Shown piece after piece: positions 32,511-39,977 of a DNA stretch of 50,567 bases. The DNA is from an uncultured Christensenella sp. Its GTDB lineage: Bacteria > Bacillota > Clostridia > Christensenellales > Borkfalkiaceae. The notes beneath the pieces are model-generated. The model had not been told where the DNA came from. It saw only the letters and a list, made by a program, of their open reading frames with translations, and searched no databases. How positions within the stretch are numbered: position 1 is the first letter of the stretch; each line of letters begins with the position of its first letter. The stretch lies in assembly GCA_910586035.1 (NCBI GenBank), contig CAJUHT010000015.1, positions 1 through 50,567 of the forward strand, given 5' to 3'. The translations under genes were made by a program, and so were the position numbers.

Positions 32511-32683
32511 CACGGCTCCTCCTTGCCTTTACAGCTTTTTACCTCCAAGCACTTGCAACCGTGCTTTTCGCAGTAGTGATAGGCGTGAGACATACCGATG
32601 GCGTGATAGTTCAGCGGTTGGTAACTATGCGACCAGCATATACGCTTGCAGTGCTTACAGCCCTGACAATCCTTTACTTTCAC
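32510..32683 (-). CDS. Cys/His-rich small protein
   Basis: 57 aa from GTG 32681-32683, overlapping the upstream stop as GTGA, with GAGG seven bases before it. It has CQGCKHCKRICW near the start and a Cys/His-rich C-terminal half (HYCEKHGCKCLEVKSCKG). Likely a small zinc protein. Unknown role. Confidence 0.55.
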   Translation of the reverse strand: MKVKDCQGCKHCKRICWSHSYQPLNYHAIGMSHAYHYCEKHGCKCLEVKSCKGKEEP

Positions 32684-32880
32684 TCTGGCACCTCGCAACT
32701 CTGGCAAGCGACGCAACGCTCAAATTTGCCGTCTTTTTTGTTTAACGCAACATTACCGAACAACTTGCAGTAATGTCTTTCGTCGTAGCTCTGATAAGAT
32801 GTCTCGTGATACGAATACCCCTTATAAGGGCATTTCTCGCAATCATTATCGGGCACATTTATTACTACTTTGATTTTCAT
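32680..32880 (-). CDS. Cys-rich small protein
   Basis: 66 aa, GGAGG upstream, start overlapping the upstream stop by four bases. Contains CEKCPYKG near residue 14, HYCKLFG and CVACQSC near the end. It resembles the neighbouring small zinc proteins, so the cluster may have grown by duplication and divergence. Confidence 0.55.
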   Translation of the reverse strand: MKIKVVINVPDNDCEKCPYKGYSYHETSYQSYDERHYCKLFGNVALNKKDGKFERCVACQSCEVPE

Positions 32881-33071
32881 AGCATTTCCTCCGCTCTATC
32901 TTTCGCCGCCCACAGGCAGAGCCTTATTTTACGGGCTATCTTGCAGGTGCCTTTGTATTTAACGCCGCAAAAACTCTCACAAGAGCAAATACAGCACGGG
33001 TTGGAGCAAACATATTCAACAGCCTGTTTTGCCGTTTTGTCGGCGTTTATTTTCCGCATTTGCCTATTCAT
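32877..33071 (-). CDS. Small Cys-rich protein
   Basis: 64 aa from ATG 33069-33071, with GGAGG five bases upstream. The open frame extends 22 codons further into the methyltransferase gene without a comparable site. Cys-rich core (CSNPCCICSCESFCG). Overlaps the next gene by four bases. Function unknown. Confidence 0.5.
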   Translation of the reverse strand: MNRQMRKINADKTAKQAVEYVCSNPCCICSCESFCGVKYKGTCKIARKIRLCLWAAKDRAEEML

Positions 33072-33082
33072 ATCCGCCTCCG

Positions 33083-33697
33083 TTAAATCCAGCTTACTGC
33101 TGTTTCGCCGTGATAGCCTTTCTCCCAGACAAACCAAGCAAAGGCAACGGCGGAGCCGCCACTCGCTCTCATACCGTCAAAATCGGCGTTCTTAGCGCAA
33201 AGCACTCTCTCCGAAAATGCGTATATGTGCTTAGGCGGATAATTCTTGAAAAGTTTATTATATCTCGCCTTACCCTCTAAGAAAGTGAGCTTTAAGAACA
33301 TATAACACTTGCTACCGACGCTCAGCAGGTCTAAGGCTTTAAGCACAAACTCTGTCGCAATTTTATAGGGCGGATTTGTGATTATATCTCCCTTGCCGTC
33401 CTCAAAAGGTGTTGATGTTGCGGTCAGGAAATCGCCAAGCTCGCACAGATAGCCTCTATCCACAATATCGCTTGCATAAACCGTGTGTCCAAGAAATTTC
33501 AGCCGTTCTGCCAGATGTCCGCCACCGACAGCAGGCTCCCACACGCACTGAGACGGCGTTTCCACCGTCAGGAGCTTATCTATTGCCACAGGGTCTGTCG
33601 CATAGTAGTCGTCCTGCTCCCGTTCCTTGTCAGTATGGTTGCTGGCTCCGAGCGTAATAAATATTGAGCTGCTGCCCTTTTTCCAAGTCTTTGCCAT
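33083..33697 (-). CDS. DNA adenine-N6 methyltransferase-like protein
   Basis: 204 aa. It has the SAM-binding motif WEPAVGGGHLAERL (~residue 53), an acidic DIVD strand end and the catalytic NPPY (~residue 107) of amino-methyltransferases. An ATG (33697) follows AAGGGGCGGC. The frame also opens one codon earlier at GTG. Phage enzymes of this kind protect DNA from host restriction or alter regulation. No target-recognition domain is visible, as usual for this short class. Confidence 0.8.
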   Translation of the reverse strand: MAKTWKKGSSSIFITLGASNHTDKEREQDDYYATDPVAIDKLLTVETPSQCVWEPAVGGGHLAERLKFLGHTVYASDIVDRGYLCELGDFLTATSTPFEDGKGDIITNPPYKIATEFVLKALDLLSVGSKCYMFLKLTFLEGKARYNKLFKNYPPKHIYAFSERVLCAKNADFDGMRASGGSAVAFAWFVWEKGYHGETAVSWI

Positions 33698-33708
33698 CAC
33701 GCCGCCCC

Positions 33709-34308
33709 TTAGTTGTTCTCAAACCTGCGAATAGGGAGAATAAGCTGTGTAACCTCTATGCCCTCCCCTTTACCCGTGATAATGAACGCCTTGCAGTTAT
33801 CGGCTTTCGTTTGTATCACAGCGAGGTTATTCCTGTCTTGTGTAGATTTTGAGATGGCGGTCATAGCGTCGGCAACATACTTGCCGTTTGCCGCCAGCTC
33901 TCTATCGTGCGCCCCTGCGTCCGCAATTACTTTTTCTGCGTCGAAAAAGTCAGAGGCAGGCTGGTCGTAATTAAATACATTTTTTCCGTCATAGGTCTGC
34001 ATAGTTACGGTTACAGTATTGCCGTCCTTTTCAATCTCGATAGGGAGCCCTAAATCAACAACCTTTTTAGGTACCGTTATAGGTCTTATCAGGACGGTAA
34101 ACTCGTCCTTGTTATTCGGTGCAAGGTTGGTATTCGTTACAACAACCTTTGCCAAACGGAAACCGTCAAGGGCATACGCCGTAACCGTTTCGCCCTTTAT
34201 GTCCAGCTTAATATAGCCGAGTATAGGGCGTGAATTATCCGTGCAGACAGCGTGTTTTACGCCGTCCATAATCTGCTTAAATTGCATTGCGTCTAATAAT
34301 GCTTTCAT
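33709..34308 (-). CDS. Beta-clamp-like (DnaN-related) protein, short
   Basis: 199 aa, with GGAGAA upstream. N-terminal part NSRPILGYIKLDIKGETVTAY followed by ALDGFRLAKVVV matches the DnaN domain pattern, and the end (GIEVTQLILPIRR) resembles the M-P-M-R C-terminus of bacterial sliding clamps. Bacterial DnaN has three domains and about 370 aa. This protein is long enough for about two. It may tether a polymerase or compete with the host clamp. Oligomeric state cannot be judged. Confidence 0.65.
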   Translation of the reverse strand: MKALLDAMQFKQIMDGVKHAVCTDNSRPILGYIKLDIKGETVTAYALDGFRLAKVVVTNTNLAPNNKDEFTVLIRPITVPKKVVDLGLPIEIEKDGNTVTVTMQTYDGKNVFNYDQPASDFFDAEKVIADAGAHDRELAANGKYVADAMTAISKSTQDRNNLAVIQTKADNCKAFIITGKGEGIEVTQLILPIRRFENN

Positions 34309-34367
34309 AAAAATTCTCCTGATTTAATAAGTGATTTTATACGGTGCCGCAGCCAAGCACGGTTGCG

Positions 34368-35165
34368 TTATGCTCCGCTCATTTTCGCTGTATTATACAG
34401 CGTTGAAATTAAATAGTTCTGTTTGTTACGCACCTCGCCACGAGAGCATTTTACCTCTACGCCTTGTATTGCCTCAGACAACTCTCGGAGAGTATCATTA
34501 TCCCTAAAAAAATGCGATATGGTCTCCCAAAAATCCCCTGTTTGAATCTTTGCACTACCTATGGTTAGTGGTTTGTCGTCGGGTAACATCTGCATAAGAT
34601 TTTCGATGTAATGCCGCACCTCAAATAAATAAGAGTAGGAAAACTCGTCTTGCCCGTTGAGTTCGTTAGGCATTTCATTTATGCGGTCAGTAATCCAACC
34701 CTTATACCACTCAGCTTTACTAAGGCTCTCAGATTCGCCATCTTCCTCAGTTTCAGTCGTTGCTTTTGCGGCTGTCTCTTTTTCAGAATCCTGTTCCTCG
34801 TCGTTTTCAAGCTCTCCTGCTCCCTGTGAACGCCCGTTCCATCTGTTCTTAGCCGCCGCCGTGCGTTTCTTAGATATTTCCTCTCGTTTTTGCAAGTTCT
34901 CAATTACACGAGAGGAATAAATTTTGCCTTTTTTAATTTGAAATTTGCCGTATTTATAAACGACATCGTGAGCCATCTGGAAATCCGCCCTCAGGTCGTC
35001 AGCGATTTCCTCTATCTCGTTTTCTTTTATAGAGCCTCCGTTTTCGTGTAATATTTCCACGAGGCACCAATAAAAACCAACGCCAGCGAGTTTCCAATCC
35101 TTGCGTATGTCTCGTAAGTGGTCTCTGCTGTGGTAGTCGTGGCTAAAATAATTCTTTTCTCGCAT
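34368..35165 (-). CDS. Phage replication initiation protein (DUF4373 N-terminus, DnaD-like)
   Basis: 265 aa. Residues 5-45 (YFSHDYHSRDHLRDIRKDWK and GVGFYWCLVEILHENGG) match the Lin1244/Lin1753-type N-terminal domain (DUF4373). A Lys/Arg-rich linker, an acidic low-complexity segment (EDGESES) and a C-terminal helical domain follow. These proteins open the origin or load the host helicase. GGGAGGAG precedes the ATG. It lies between rusA and the clamp-like gene in the replication/recombination block. Confidence 0.75.
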   Translation of the reverse strand: MREKNYFSHDYHSRDHLRDIRKDWKLAGVGFYWCLVEILHENGGSIKENEIEEIADDLRADFQMAHDVVYKYGKFQIKKGKIYSSRVIENLQKREEISKKRTAAAKNRWNGRSQGAGELENDEEQDSEKETAAKATTETEEDGESESLSKAEWYKGWITDRINEMPNELNGQDEFSYSYLFEVRHYIENLMQMLPDDKPLTIGSAKIQTGDFWETISHFFRDNDTLRELSEAIQGVEVKCSRGEVRNKQNYLISTLYNTAKMSGA

Positions 35166-35177
35166 AGTCTCCTCCCG

Positions 35178-35618
35178 TCAGAGAGTTGTTTTGCCAGAGG
35201 TCTGCACCTCGTCAATGTCAATCCTTACCATAGGCTCAACGCCGTACAATTTACAGGCGGCTATCTCGACAACCTGCGTATCGTCTTTGTATGCAACCTT
35301 ATTGAGAGCGTCGCACACAATCTTTACCACATTGTCGATGTCAGGCTTAACCTGAGGGCGTATGAGCCCGTCCAGAGCCGCCGCCGTGCGTTTCTTGCTA
35401 AATGATTTAGGGATTTGATAAATCGCCTGTATTCGTATGCGCACGGGCTTATCCCAATACGGCGACGGCGCACCGTTAAGAGCTTGTATGTATGAGAGGT
35501 TAATCAGGTTTTCATAGCTTGCCGTTGTTTCAGGTGTATAAGCCTTTGCAAAACCGCCCCTCATACATACTCTCGCTCTTTGCTTGCCCTGAGGTTGACC
35601 GTAAACCTCAATCCGCAT
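35178..35618 (-). CDS. rusA: RusA-type Holliday junction resolvase
   Basis: 146 aa. Starts RIEVYGQPQGKQRAR and has the RusA signature KPDIDNVVKIVCDALN followed by DDTQVV, which includes the catalytic aspartates. It overlaps recT by 11 bases. It resolves recombination branches before packaging, in concert with the exonuclease and RecT. Confidence 0.9.
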   Translation of the reverse strand: MRIEVYGQPQGKQRARVCMRGGFAKAYTPETTASYENLINLSYIQALNGAPSPYWDKPVRIRIQAIYQIPKSFSKKRTAAALDGLIRPQVKPDIDNVVKIVCDALNKVAYKDDTQVVEIAACKLYGVEPMVRIDIDEVQTSGKTTL

Positions 35619-36618
35619 TGCCGCCTCCGTTGTCCTCTACGCCCTCAGGCGGTACATTTATAACGCCGTCCTTGTCTGAAAAAAAGTCGTCCTCACTAAA
35701 CTGTTCAGGACTGCCCTTGCCTGCCATTTCCTGCACAATTTCGTTTCTGATAGCGGTTTTGTGCTCGTCAAACTCGTTTGCCTCGTATATCTCGGAGCCG
35801 TCTTTCTCAAATGCGTCTCTCATATCAATCGACATAATGCCCCACTTAGAAATAAGCTGCCTGAGCATTGTCTTGAACGCCATACCATCGAAATCTTTAT
35901 ACCAGAACGAGCTGTACTTCCACATCTCCGCCTCAGGCACTTTCCCTGCCTCAAAATCAGCGTAAGACACTCTGTCGTACATAGGGCTTTTACCTTTCTT
36001 TGCCTCAACGCTGAACGCCTTAGAGTATTTATCGGCGTGGAGGAGCATTTTTTTCTTGCTCCAATACAGGCTCTTAGTAAATCCGTTGACGAGCTCAAAA
36101 CAAGCATAGTAGCCGACAGTCGCCGCCTTTTCTCTTTCCTCGTCGTCGGAAATGAGGTTTACAACCAATTCCTCCGTGAGCGGATTGTAGCTTACAAACT
36201 CGCCCTCTTTGATGGCAATCACATTGATTTTTCTGTACTTACCCGAACGAATTGCAAGCTGTATATAGCCCTTATATCCGAGAATAAAAGTCGCAACCGT
36301 GCGCCCTCTCTTATTGTCCTCAAACGGTACCATATAAGCCAAACCGAGCTGAGGCGATAAGCTCAAATCCAGAGCGTTTGCCAACAATGCGGCAGATACG
36401 ATGGTATTCATATCGGTAGGCTTTTCCTGTGTACCCTGTAATGCAGGTGTAGTAGATACGGCGGAAATGATGGACGAAATGAATTTTTGCGCCTCTTTTT
36501 CCGTGCCTATCATACCGTTAATCCAAGTCTTGATTTTCTCCTGTCCGAGATAACCCGAAATAGTGAGCTTTCCGCTCTGGTCGTTATTTGCTTTTTGTAA
36601 AGAATTTTTGACAGCCAT
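35608..36618 (-). CDS. recT: RecT single-strand annealing protein
   Basis: 336 aa. Shows the RecT family pattern: helical start, NTIVSAALLANALDLSLSPQ (~residues 68-87), AYMVPFEDNKRG and FILGYKGYIQLAIRSGKY. The tail is acidic and Gly/Asn-rich. It pairs with the YqaJ exonuclease two genes upstream to form a Red-like recombination system. GGAGG precedes the ATG. Confidence 0.93.
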   Translation of the reverse strand: MAVKNSLQKANNDQSGKLTISGYLGQEKIKTWINGMIGTEKEAQKFISSIISAVSTTPALQGTQEKPTDMNTIVSAALLANALDLSLSPQLGLAYMVPFEDNKRGRTVATFILGYKGYIQLAIRSGKYRKINVIAIKEGEFVSYNPLTEELVVNLISDDEEREKAATVGYYACFELVNGFTKSLYWSKKKMLLHADKYSKAFSVEAKKGKSPMYDRVSYADFEAGKVPEAEMWKYSSFWYKDFDGMAFKTMLRQLISKWGIMSIDMRDAFEKDGSEIYEANEFDEHKTAIRNEIVQEMAGKGSPEQFSEDDFFSDKDGVINVPPEGVEDNGGGNAD

Positions 36619-36633
36619 TTTTATATCCTCCTG

Positions 36634-37458
36634 TTAGGCTCTTTCAAATTTGATTTTGTTTTCCGACATAAACGCTTTGAGGGCGTTGAGCTGCGCCGCC
36701 GTACCCGTTACCTTAAAGGCGAGCGTATAAGTCTTTTCCTCTGCCACAGGCTCAGGAACGGGCGCAGGTGCCTCGCTCTTAATCTCCGCCGCCTGTTGCG
36801 CCATCGCCGCCTCCTGAGCCGCTATGCGCTGTTTTTCAGCCTCTATGCGCTTATGCTCCGTGATGGCGTTTGCGAGGCTTAAATCCTCAAAGTATTTCTG
36901 CTTGATAGCAACCGTATCGCCGCCCAATGCCTCGATGGTAGCAAGCTCCGCCTTGATTTTCTCGATGGTAGCGGTAATCTCTTTTTTAATCGCCGCCATA
37001 CTCTTGCTGGCGTTAAGCCAATCAAGCTGCTGAATTTTCTCGAAAGAAATAAACGCACTGAGCTCGGCAGGAAAAACCTCTGCAAAATACGCCTTGATTT
37101 CCGCAAGTTTACGCTCTTTGTAGCCGTTCTCCCACGCCTTTACCTGTGCGTCGATTTCCGCCGTACACGAATCCACGACAGCAATAACCTCGTTAATCTC
37201 TTTCGTGAATTTGTCTAACGGCATAGTATAAATTTTCTTAATCCTCAGCCGCTCGTCGTTCAGAGCTTTCGAGAATTTGTTAAGCGTAGAGCGGTCTCCT
37301 CTCGCCTCATTGATAGATTCAGCGTCGTAGGTCTTGCCCTGATAAGCAACGAGCCTTGCCTTAACGCCCTCCATCAGCTCTGCGTTGTTAAACGCAATCA
37401 TAGCAGGCACCAATTTTTCAATAGGTGTTTCCAGCCTCAGTGTTAATTCGTTTGCCAT
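36634..37458 (-). CDS. DUF1351 coiled-coil phage protein
   Basis: 274 aa from ATG 37456-37458 with GGAGG upstream. The longer open frame (to 37542) reaches back into the exonuclease gene and lacks a start site. It shows the DUF1351 pattern (LTLRLETPIEKLVPAMIAFN, then RSTLNKFSKALNDERLRIKK), a long coiled coil, a Pro/Ala/Glu linker and a small C-terminal alpha/beta domain (FKVTGTAAQLNALKAFM). Usually found between YqaJ and RecT, so a recombination accessory is likely. Confidence 0.8.
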   Translation of the reverse strand: MANELTLRLETPIEKLVPAMIAFNNAELMEGVKARLVAYQGKTYDAESINEARGDRSTLNKFSKALNDERLRIKKIYTMPLDKFTKEINEVIAVVDSCTAEIDAQVKAWENGYKERKLAEIKAYFAEVFPAELSAFISFEKIQQLDWLNASKSMAAIKKEITATIEKIKAELATIEALGGDTVAIKQKYFEDLSLANAITEHKRIEAEKQRIAAQEAAMAQQAAEIKSEAPAPVPEPVAEEKTYTLAFKVTGTAAQLNALKAFMSENKIKFERA

Positions 37459-37487
37459 AAAAATATCCTCCGATTTTAATAAATTAC

Positions 37488-38168
37488 TTAGATTTGAGGG
37501 AGTAACCGTGCAGGACGCTCTTTGCGCTTTACATAGCCCCAAAATTCGTGCTCCGCCTCGTCAAGTAGTCTCATATCCGCAAGCACCTCAGGGCTTTGCA
37601 ATATCAGATACCGTTTCCCCTCTGTTTTTACCTGAGCGTCCTCGTCAGCGCCCTCGTCTCTTTCCGTCCAGCGAAACTCAGCGTTCAGGATTACAAACTT
37701 ACGCCCCGTTACCAGCATTTGGTGTAAGTTTTGAATGTAGTAGTTTTGTGGGATTTGGTCTATCCAATGCTCCCACGCCTGCCTCGAATCAATGACGACG
37801 GTCTTTCCCTCGTACACGCCGAGCTCTTTGCTCTTAATGTCTGTAAGTTCGCCGTCTAAGCTCGCAAACTGAAAACCGTCCTTTCGATACACAACCGTTT
37901 TGTCGATTTTCATTTTGTACCTGTCTGCGTACTGCAACGCAAACAGCCCTGCAAGGTATTTCTCTGCCTTAATGCCGTATTGCACCCTCTCTAAGTCGTC
38001 AAGGTTTTTCGGCTCTTGTAGCCCCACCTTTTGCTCCCAGAGGTCAACATTTGATGTCGTGTTTGAATAACCCAACACAGCCGCCGCCTCGCTTGCTCCT
38101 ATGCCCGTTTTGCGGAAAGCCAGCCACTCAGGAGAGTTATGCCTCAGCTTGATAACCTCGTAGCCCAT
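37488..38168 (-). CDS. YqaJ-family viral exonuclease
   Basis: 226 aa from ATG 38166-38168 (AAGGCGG upstream). The longer frame overlaps the upstream gene. Matches the lambda-Exo/YqaJ fold: HNSPEWLAFRKTGIGASEAA at the N-terminus, then catalytic residues in FASLDGELTD and GVYEGKTV, and QNYYIQNLHQMLVTG. It resects double-strand ends for RecT annealing. Confidence 0.88.
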   Translation of the reverse strand: MGYEVIKLRHNSPEWLAFRKTGIGASEAAAVLGYSNTTSNVDLWEQKVGLQEPKNLDDLERVQYGIKAEKYLAGLFALQYADRYKMKIDKTVVYRKDGFQFASLDGELTDIKSKELGVYEGKTVVIDSRQAWEHWIDQIPQNYYIQNLHQMLVTGRKFVILNAEFRWTERDEGADEDAQVKTEGKRYLILQSPEVLADMRLLDEAEHEFWGYVKRKERPARLLPQI

Positions 38169-38178
38169 AACAGCCGCC

Positions 38179-38472
38179 TTATGCCTTTGCTTTCGCAAAG
38201 TCTTTGAATACCTGCTGTCGCTCGTTCCTGAGCTTTGCAACGGGCTCTATCCGCAATTCGGGATATTCCTGCTGTAATTTGCGGCGGCAACGGGTAATGC
38301 TCTCCATCTGTCTGAGCTTACCGCTATTTGCCAACTCTGCAAACGATTGACGAGTGTCAATACCCAAGCGTTTGAAAACGCCCAGCAACAGCTCCGTATC
38401 GTTGCGTCGTGCCTGCTCGTTCTCGACGAGCTCCGCATAGACAACCTTTTTCAGTTCGACCAACTTTGACAT
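38179..38472 (-). CDS. Conserved helical phage protein
   Basis: 97 aa, almost wholly helical and basic, with KLRQMESITRCRRKLQQEYPEL in the middle. GAGGAGG precedes the ATG. Similar small proteins accompany early genes of Clostridia phages. No function is known. Confidence 0.6.
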   Translation of the reverse strand: MSKLVELKKVVYAELVENEQARRNDTELLLGVFKRLGIDTRQSFAELANSGKLRQMESITRCRRKLQQEYPELRIEPVAKLRNERQQVFKDFAKAKA

Positions 38473-38484
38473 ATATGCACCTCC

Positions 38485-38916
38485 TCAATTTACTTTTTGA
38501 TAGTACCCATACACACAACGGCTCCCGTCTCGTGTACAGTCAAAAGTATCGTGTACAACGCCGTCAATAACCGCAACCTCGTGTCTGCTTACGCTTACCA
38601 CGAGTCTGCCGCTCGGCAGCTCGTCCTTGCGTAAGTGCACAGTACAGCCTTTTCCGATAGCCATTGTAGGGTGCCATTTCCACCCAAGCCGCTCCATTAC
38701 TTTGCGTATGGTGCTGATGTAAACCCCTGTTCTGGCGTTCGATTTGCCTCTCCTGCGCTTACTCGACCTTTCCGTTTTAGCCATTTCGTTTATGAGGTCA
38801 TAAACCTCCTTGTAGGGCATTTCTGCCGCAATAGCTATTGCCCTGCAAACACAGTCTCTCGTCTCGCCTTTGAATCCTGCCGCCTCTCTGCCGCCATCGT
38901 CGTAAATAAAATTCAT
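38485..38916 (-). CDS. Cysteine-peptidase-like phage protein
   Basis: 143 aa from ATG 38914-38916 (AGGAGG upstream). The frame upstream of this lacks a site. It contains GETRDCVCRAIAIAAEMPYK (candidate nucleophile Cys near residue 23) and SRHEVAVIDGVVHDTFDC with a possible catalytic His and Asp, the layout of papain/C39-like proteins. A family common in phages of gut Firmicutes. Activity is unproven. Confidence 0.65.
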   Translation of the reverse strand: MNFIYDDGGREAAGFKGETRDCVCRAIAIAAEMPYKEVYDLINEMAKTERSSKRRRGKSNARTGVYISTIRKVMERLGWKWHPTMAIGKGCTVHLRKDELPSGRLVVSVSRHEVAVIDGVVHDTFDCTRDGSRCVYGYYQKVN

Positions 38917-38930
38917 AGTTTCCTCCTGCG

Positions 38931-39299
38931 CTAAACCTGCGCCATAACATCGGTAATAATCGCCCTGAGTGAATCCGCCGTAACACAAACATCTTTCGTG
39001 TAGTCGTTGTTATATGTAACCGTTACAATTTCCTCACAAGTAATTAAATTTCTGCGATATTCCGCACTCTTAACATTGAGCCCTGCCGCCTGTAAAAGCG
39101 GCGATAAATAGCTGTGGACAAACGCCGTTTTCTGCGTTTCCTCTGACGGCTCAATGTCTGGGTTGCCCTCCTCCTGTTTTGGCTGCGTAAGCGGTATTCC
39201 GTAAAGCTCAAACAGAGCCTCCTCCTCAGCAGTGAGCGGTAAGCCAAGCTGCCGCTTAGCGTCTATTTGATTGATTTGCTTGACCGTTTTCGTATCCAT
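38931..39299 (-). CDS. Hypothetical early phage protein
   Basis: 122 aa, helical with an acidic Pro/Glu-rich linker (PKQEEGNPDIEPSEE) and a C-terminal alpha/beta part. No motif. It starts three bases after the stop of the ribbon-helix-helix gene, so is in the same transcript. Confidence 0.5.
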   Translation of the reverse strand: MDTKTVKQINQIDAKRQLGLPLTAEEEALFELYGIPLTQPKQEEGNPDIEPSEETQKTAFVHSYLSPLLQAAGLNVKSAEYRRNLITCEEIVTVTYNNDYTKDVCVTADSLRAIITDVMAQV

Positions 39300-39302
39300 C
39301 GC

Positions 39303-39497
39303 CTACGCCTCCGCTTTCAGAGCCTCTTGCTTTGCAAGGTACTCACGCACAGCCTCACGCACGATGTCGCTTATTCCCAGCTCCCTGCTTTTTGCAATCT
39401 GAGAAATCTTACCGTGCATATCTCTCGTTACATAGGCACTGACGCAAATTCTGTCTTTTACATTTACCTTTTTTGCTGTAATGATTTTCTTAGCCAT
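39303..39497 (-). CDS. Ribbon-helix-helix DNA-binding protein
   Basis: 64 aa. The strand-helix-helix pattern is VCVSAYVT-like (DRICVSAYVTRDMHGKISQI) followed by GISDIVREAVREYLAK, typical of Arc/CopG-type small regulators. GGAGG upstream. As the second gene of the early operon it may repress or tune early transcription. The operator was not identified. Confidence 0.7.
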   Translation of the reverse strand: MAKKIITAKKVNVKDRICVSAYVTRDMHGKISQIAKSRELGISDIVREAVREYLAKQEALKAEA

Positions 39498-39508
39498 AGT
39501 TTCCTCCT

Positions 39509-39739
39509 TTATTCTGTTGCCTCGTCGATACTGCTCAGAGCGTCGTCCAGACTATCCAAAGCACTATCCATACTGTCGATAGCCGTCTCCGCTCTCTCGC
39601 CTTTCTCTCCGCCCTGAAAGCTCTCAGGCATATTGTCGTAGTAGTCCTGCTCCTCGTCTCTCAGGGACTCTAATTGGTCTCTCAATGAGCCGATTTGCTC
39701 AGCAATCTCGTTTAACTGCTTTCTGCGCTCTTTGTTCAT
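39509..39739 (-). CDS. Small acidic coiled-coil protein (first early gene)
   Basis: 76 aa with a predicted N-terminal coiled coil (RKQLNEIAEQIGSLRDQLES) and an acidic Ser/Asp-rich C-terminal half. Ribosome binding site GGAGGTTAGGT before ATG. A conserved type of small phage protein of unknown role. It is the promoter-proximal gene of the phage early operon in this window. Confidence 0.6.
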   Translation of the reverse strand: MNKERRKQLNEIAEQIGSLRDQLESLRDEEQDYYDNMPESFQGGEKGERAETAIDSMDSALDSLDDALSSIDEATE

Positions 39740-39763
39740 ACCTAACCTCCGATAAAATAAAAA

Positions 39764-39792
39764 AATGGGCTTACCAGCTAAGGTAAACCCAT
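39764..39792 (-). terminator. Terminator-like hairpin in the early-operon leader
   Basis: On the minus strand GGGTTTACC and GGTAAGCCC form a stem (one mismatch) around TTAGCT, followed by ATTTTTTTATTTTAT. It lies upstream of the first early gene, so it either ends host transcripts entering the phage or works as an attenuator/anti-termination target. A second hairpin (AGGCTTG/CAAGCCT, 39813-39836) sits just before it. Confidence 0.6.
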
Positions 39793-39851
39793 TAAAAAGT
39801 AGCCAAATATTAAAGGCTTGCCCTAACTGACAAGCCTATTGTAGAATAACA

Positions 39852-39936
39852 TTGAAAGGCATTAAAAAACAAGCGTGCGCGGCGGCGGTGTCCGCATTCG
39901 TCGGGCGCTTCCACAGTTTGAAAGGCATTAAAAAAC
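39852..39936. repeat. Pair of 19-bp direct repeats at the phage-host boundary (candidate att region)
   Basis: TTGAAAGGCATTAAAAAAC occurs at 39852-39870 and again at 39918-39936. The 47 bases between are GC-rich and look like host sequence. The boundary between phage-style and host-style DNA falls here. Each copy also provides the T-run after a hairpin on the minus strand, so they may be tandem terminator tails. Without the other prophage end, the att core cannot be proven. Confidence 0.45.
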
Positions 39937-39970
39937 GGACGGGCGCGGGGGTAAATTACCGCCGCGCCCG
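39937..39970 (-). terminator. Terminator of the MATE transporter gene
   Basis: GGGCGCGG (39941-39948) and CCGCGCCC (39962-39969) form a GC-rich stem. On the minus strand it is followed by GTCCGTTTTTTAATG. It begins eight bases after the MATE stop codon. Confidence 0.7.
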
Positions 39971-39977
39971 CTTAAAA

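Noticed and set aside
34852..35396. Short identical stretch shared by the DUF4373 gene and rusA
   Set aside because: About 21 identical bases encode a similar KKRTAAA peptide in both. It lies within coding sequence, and the flanks are unrelated. Chance or shared codon use suffices.
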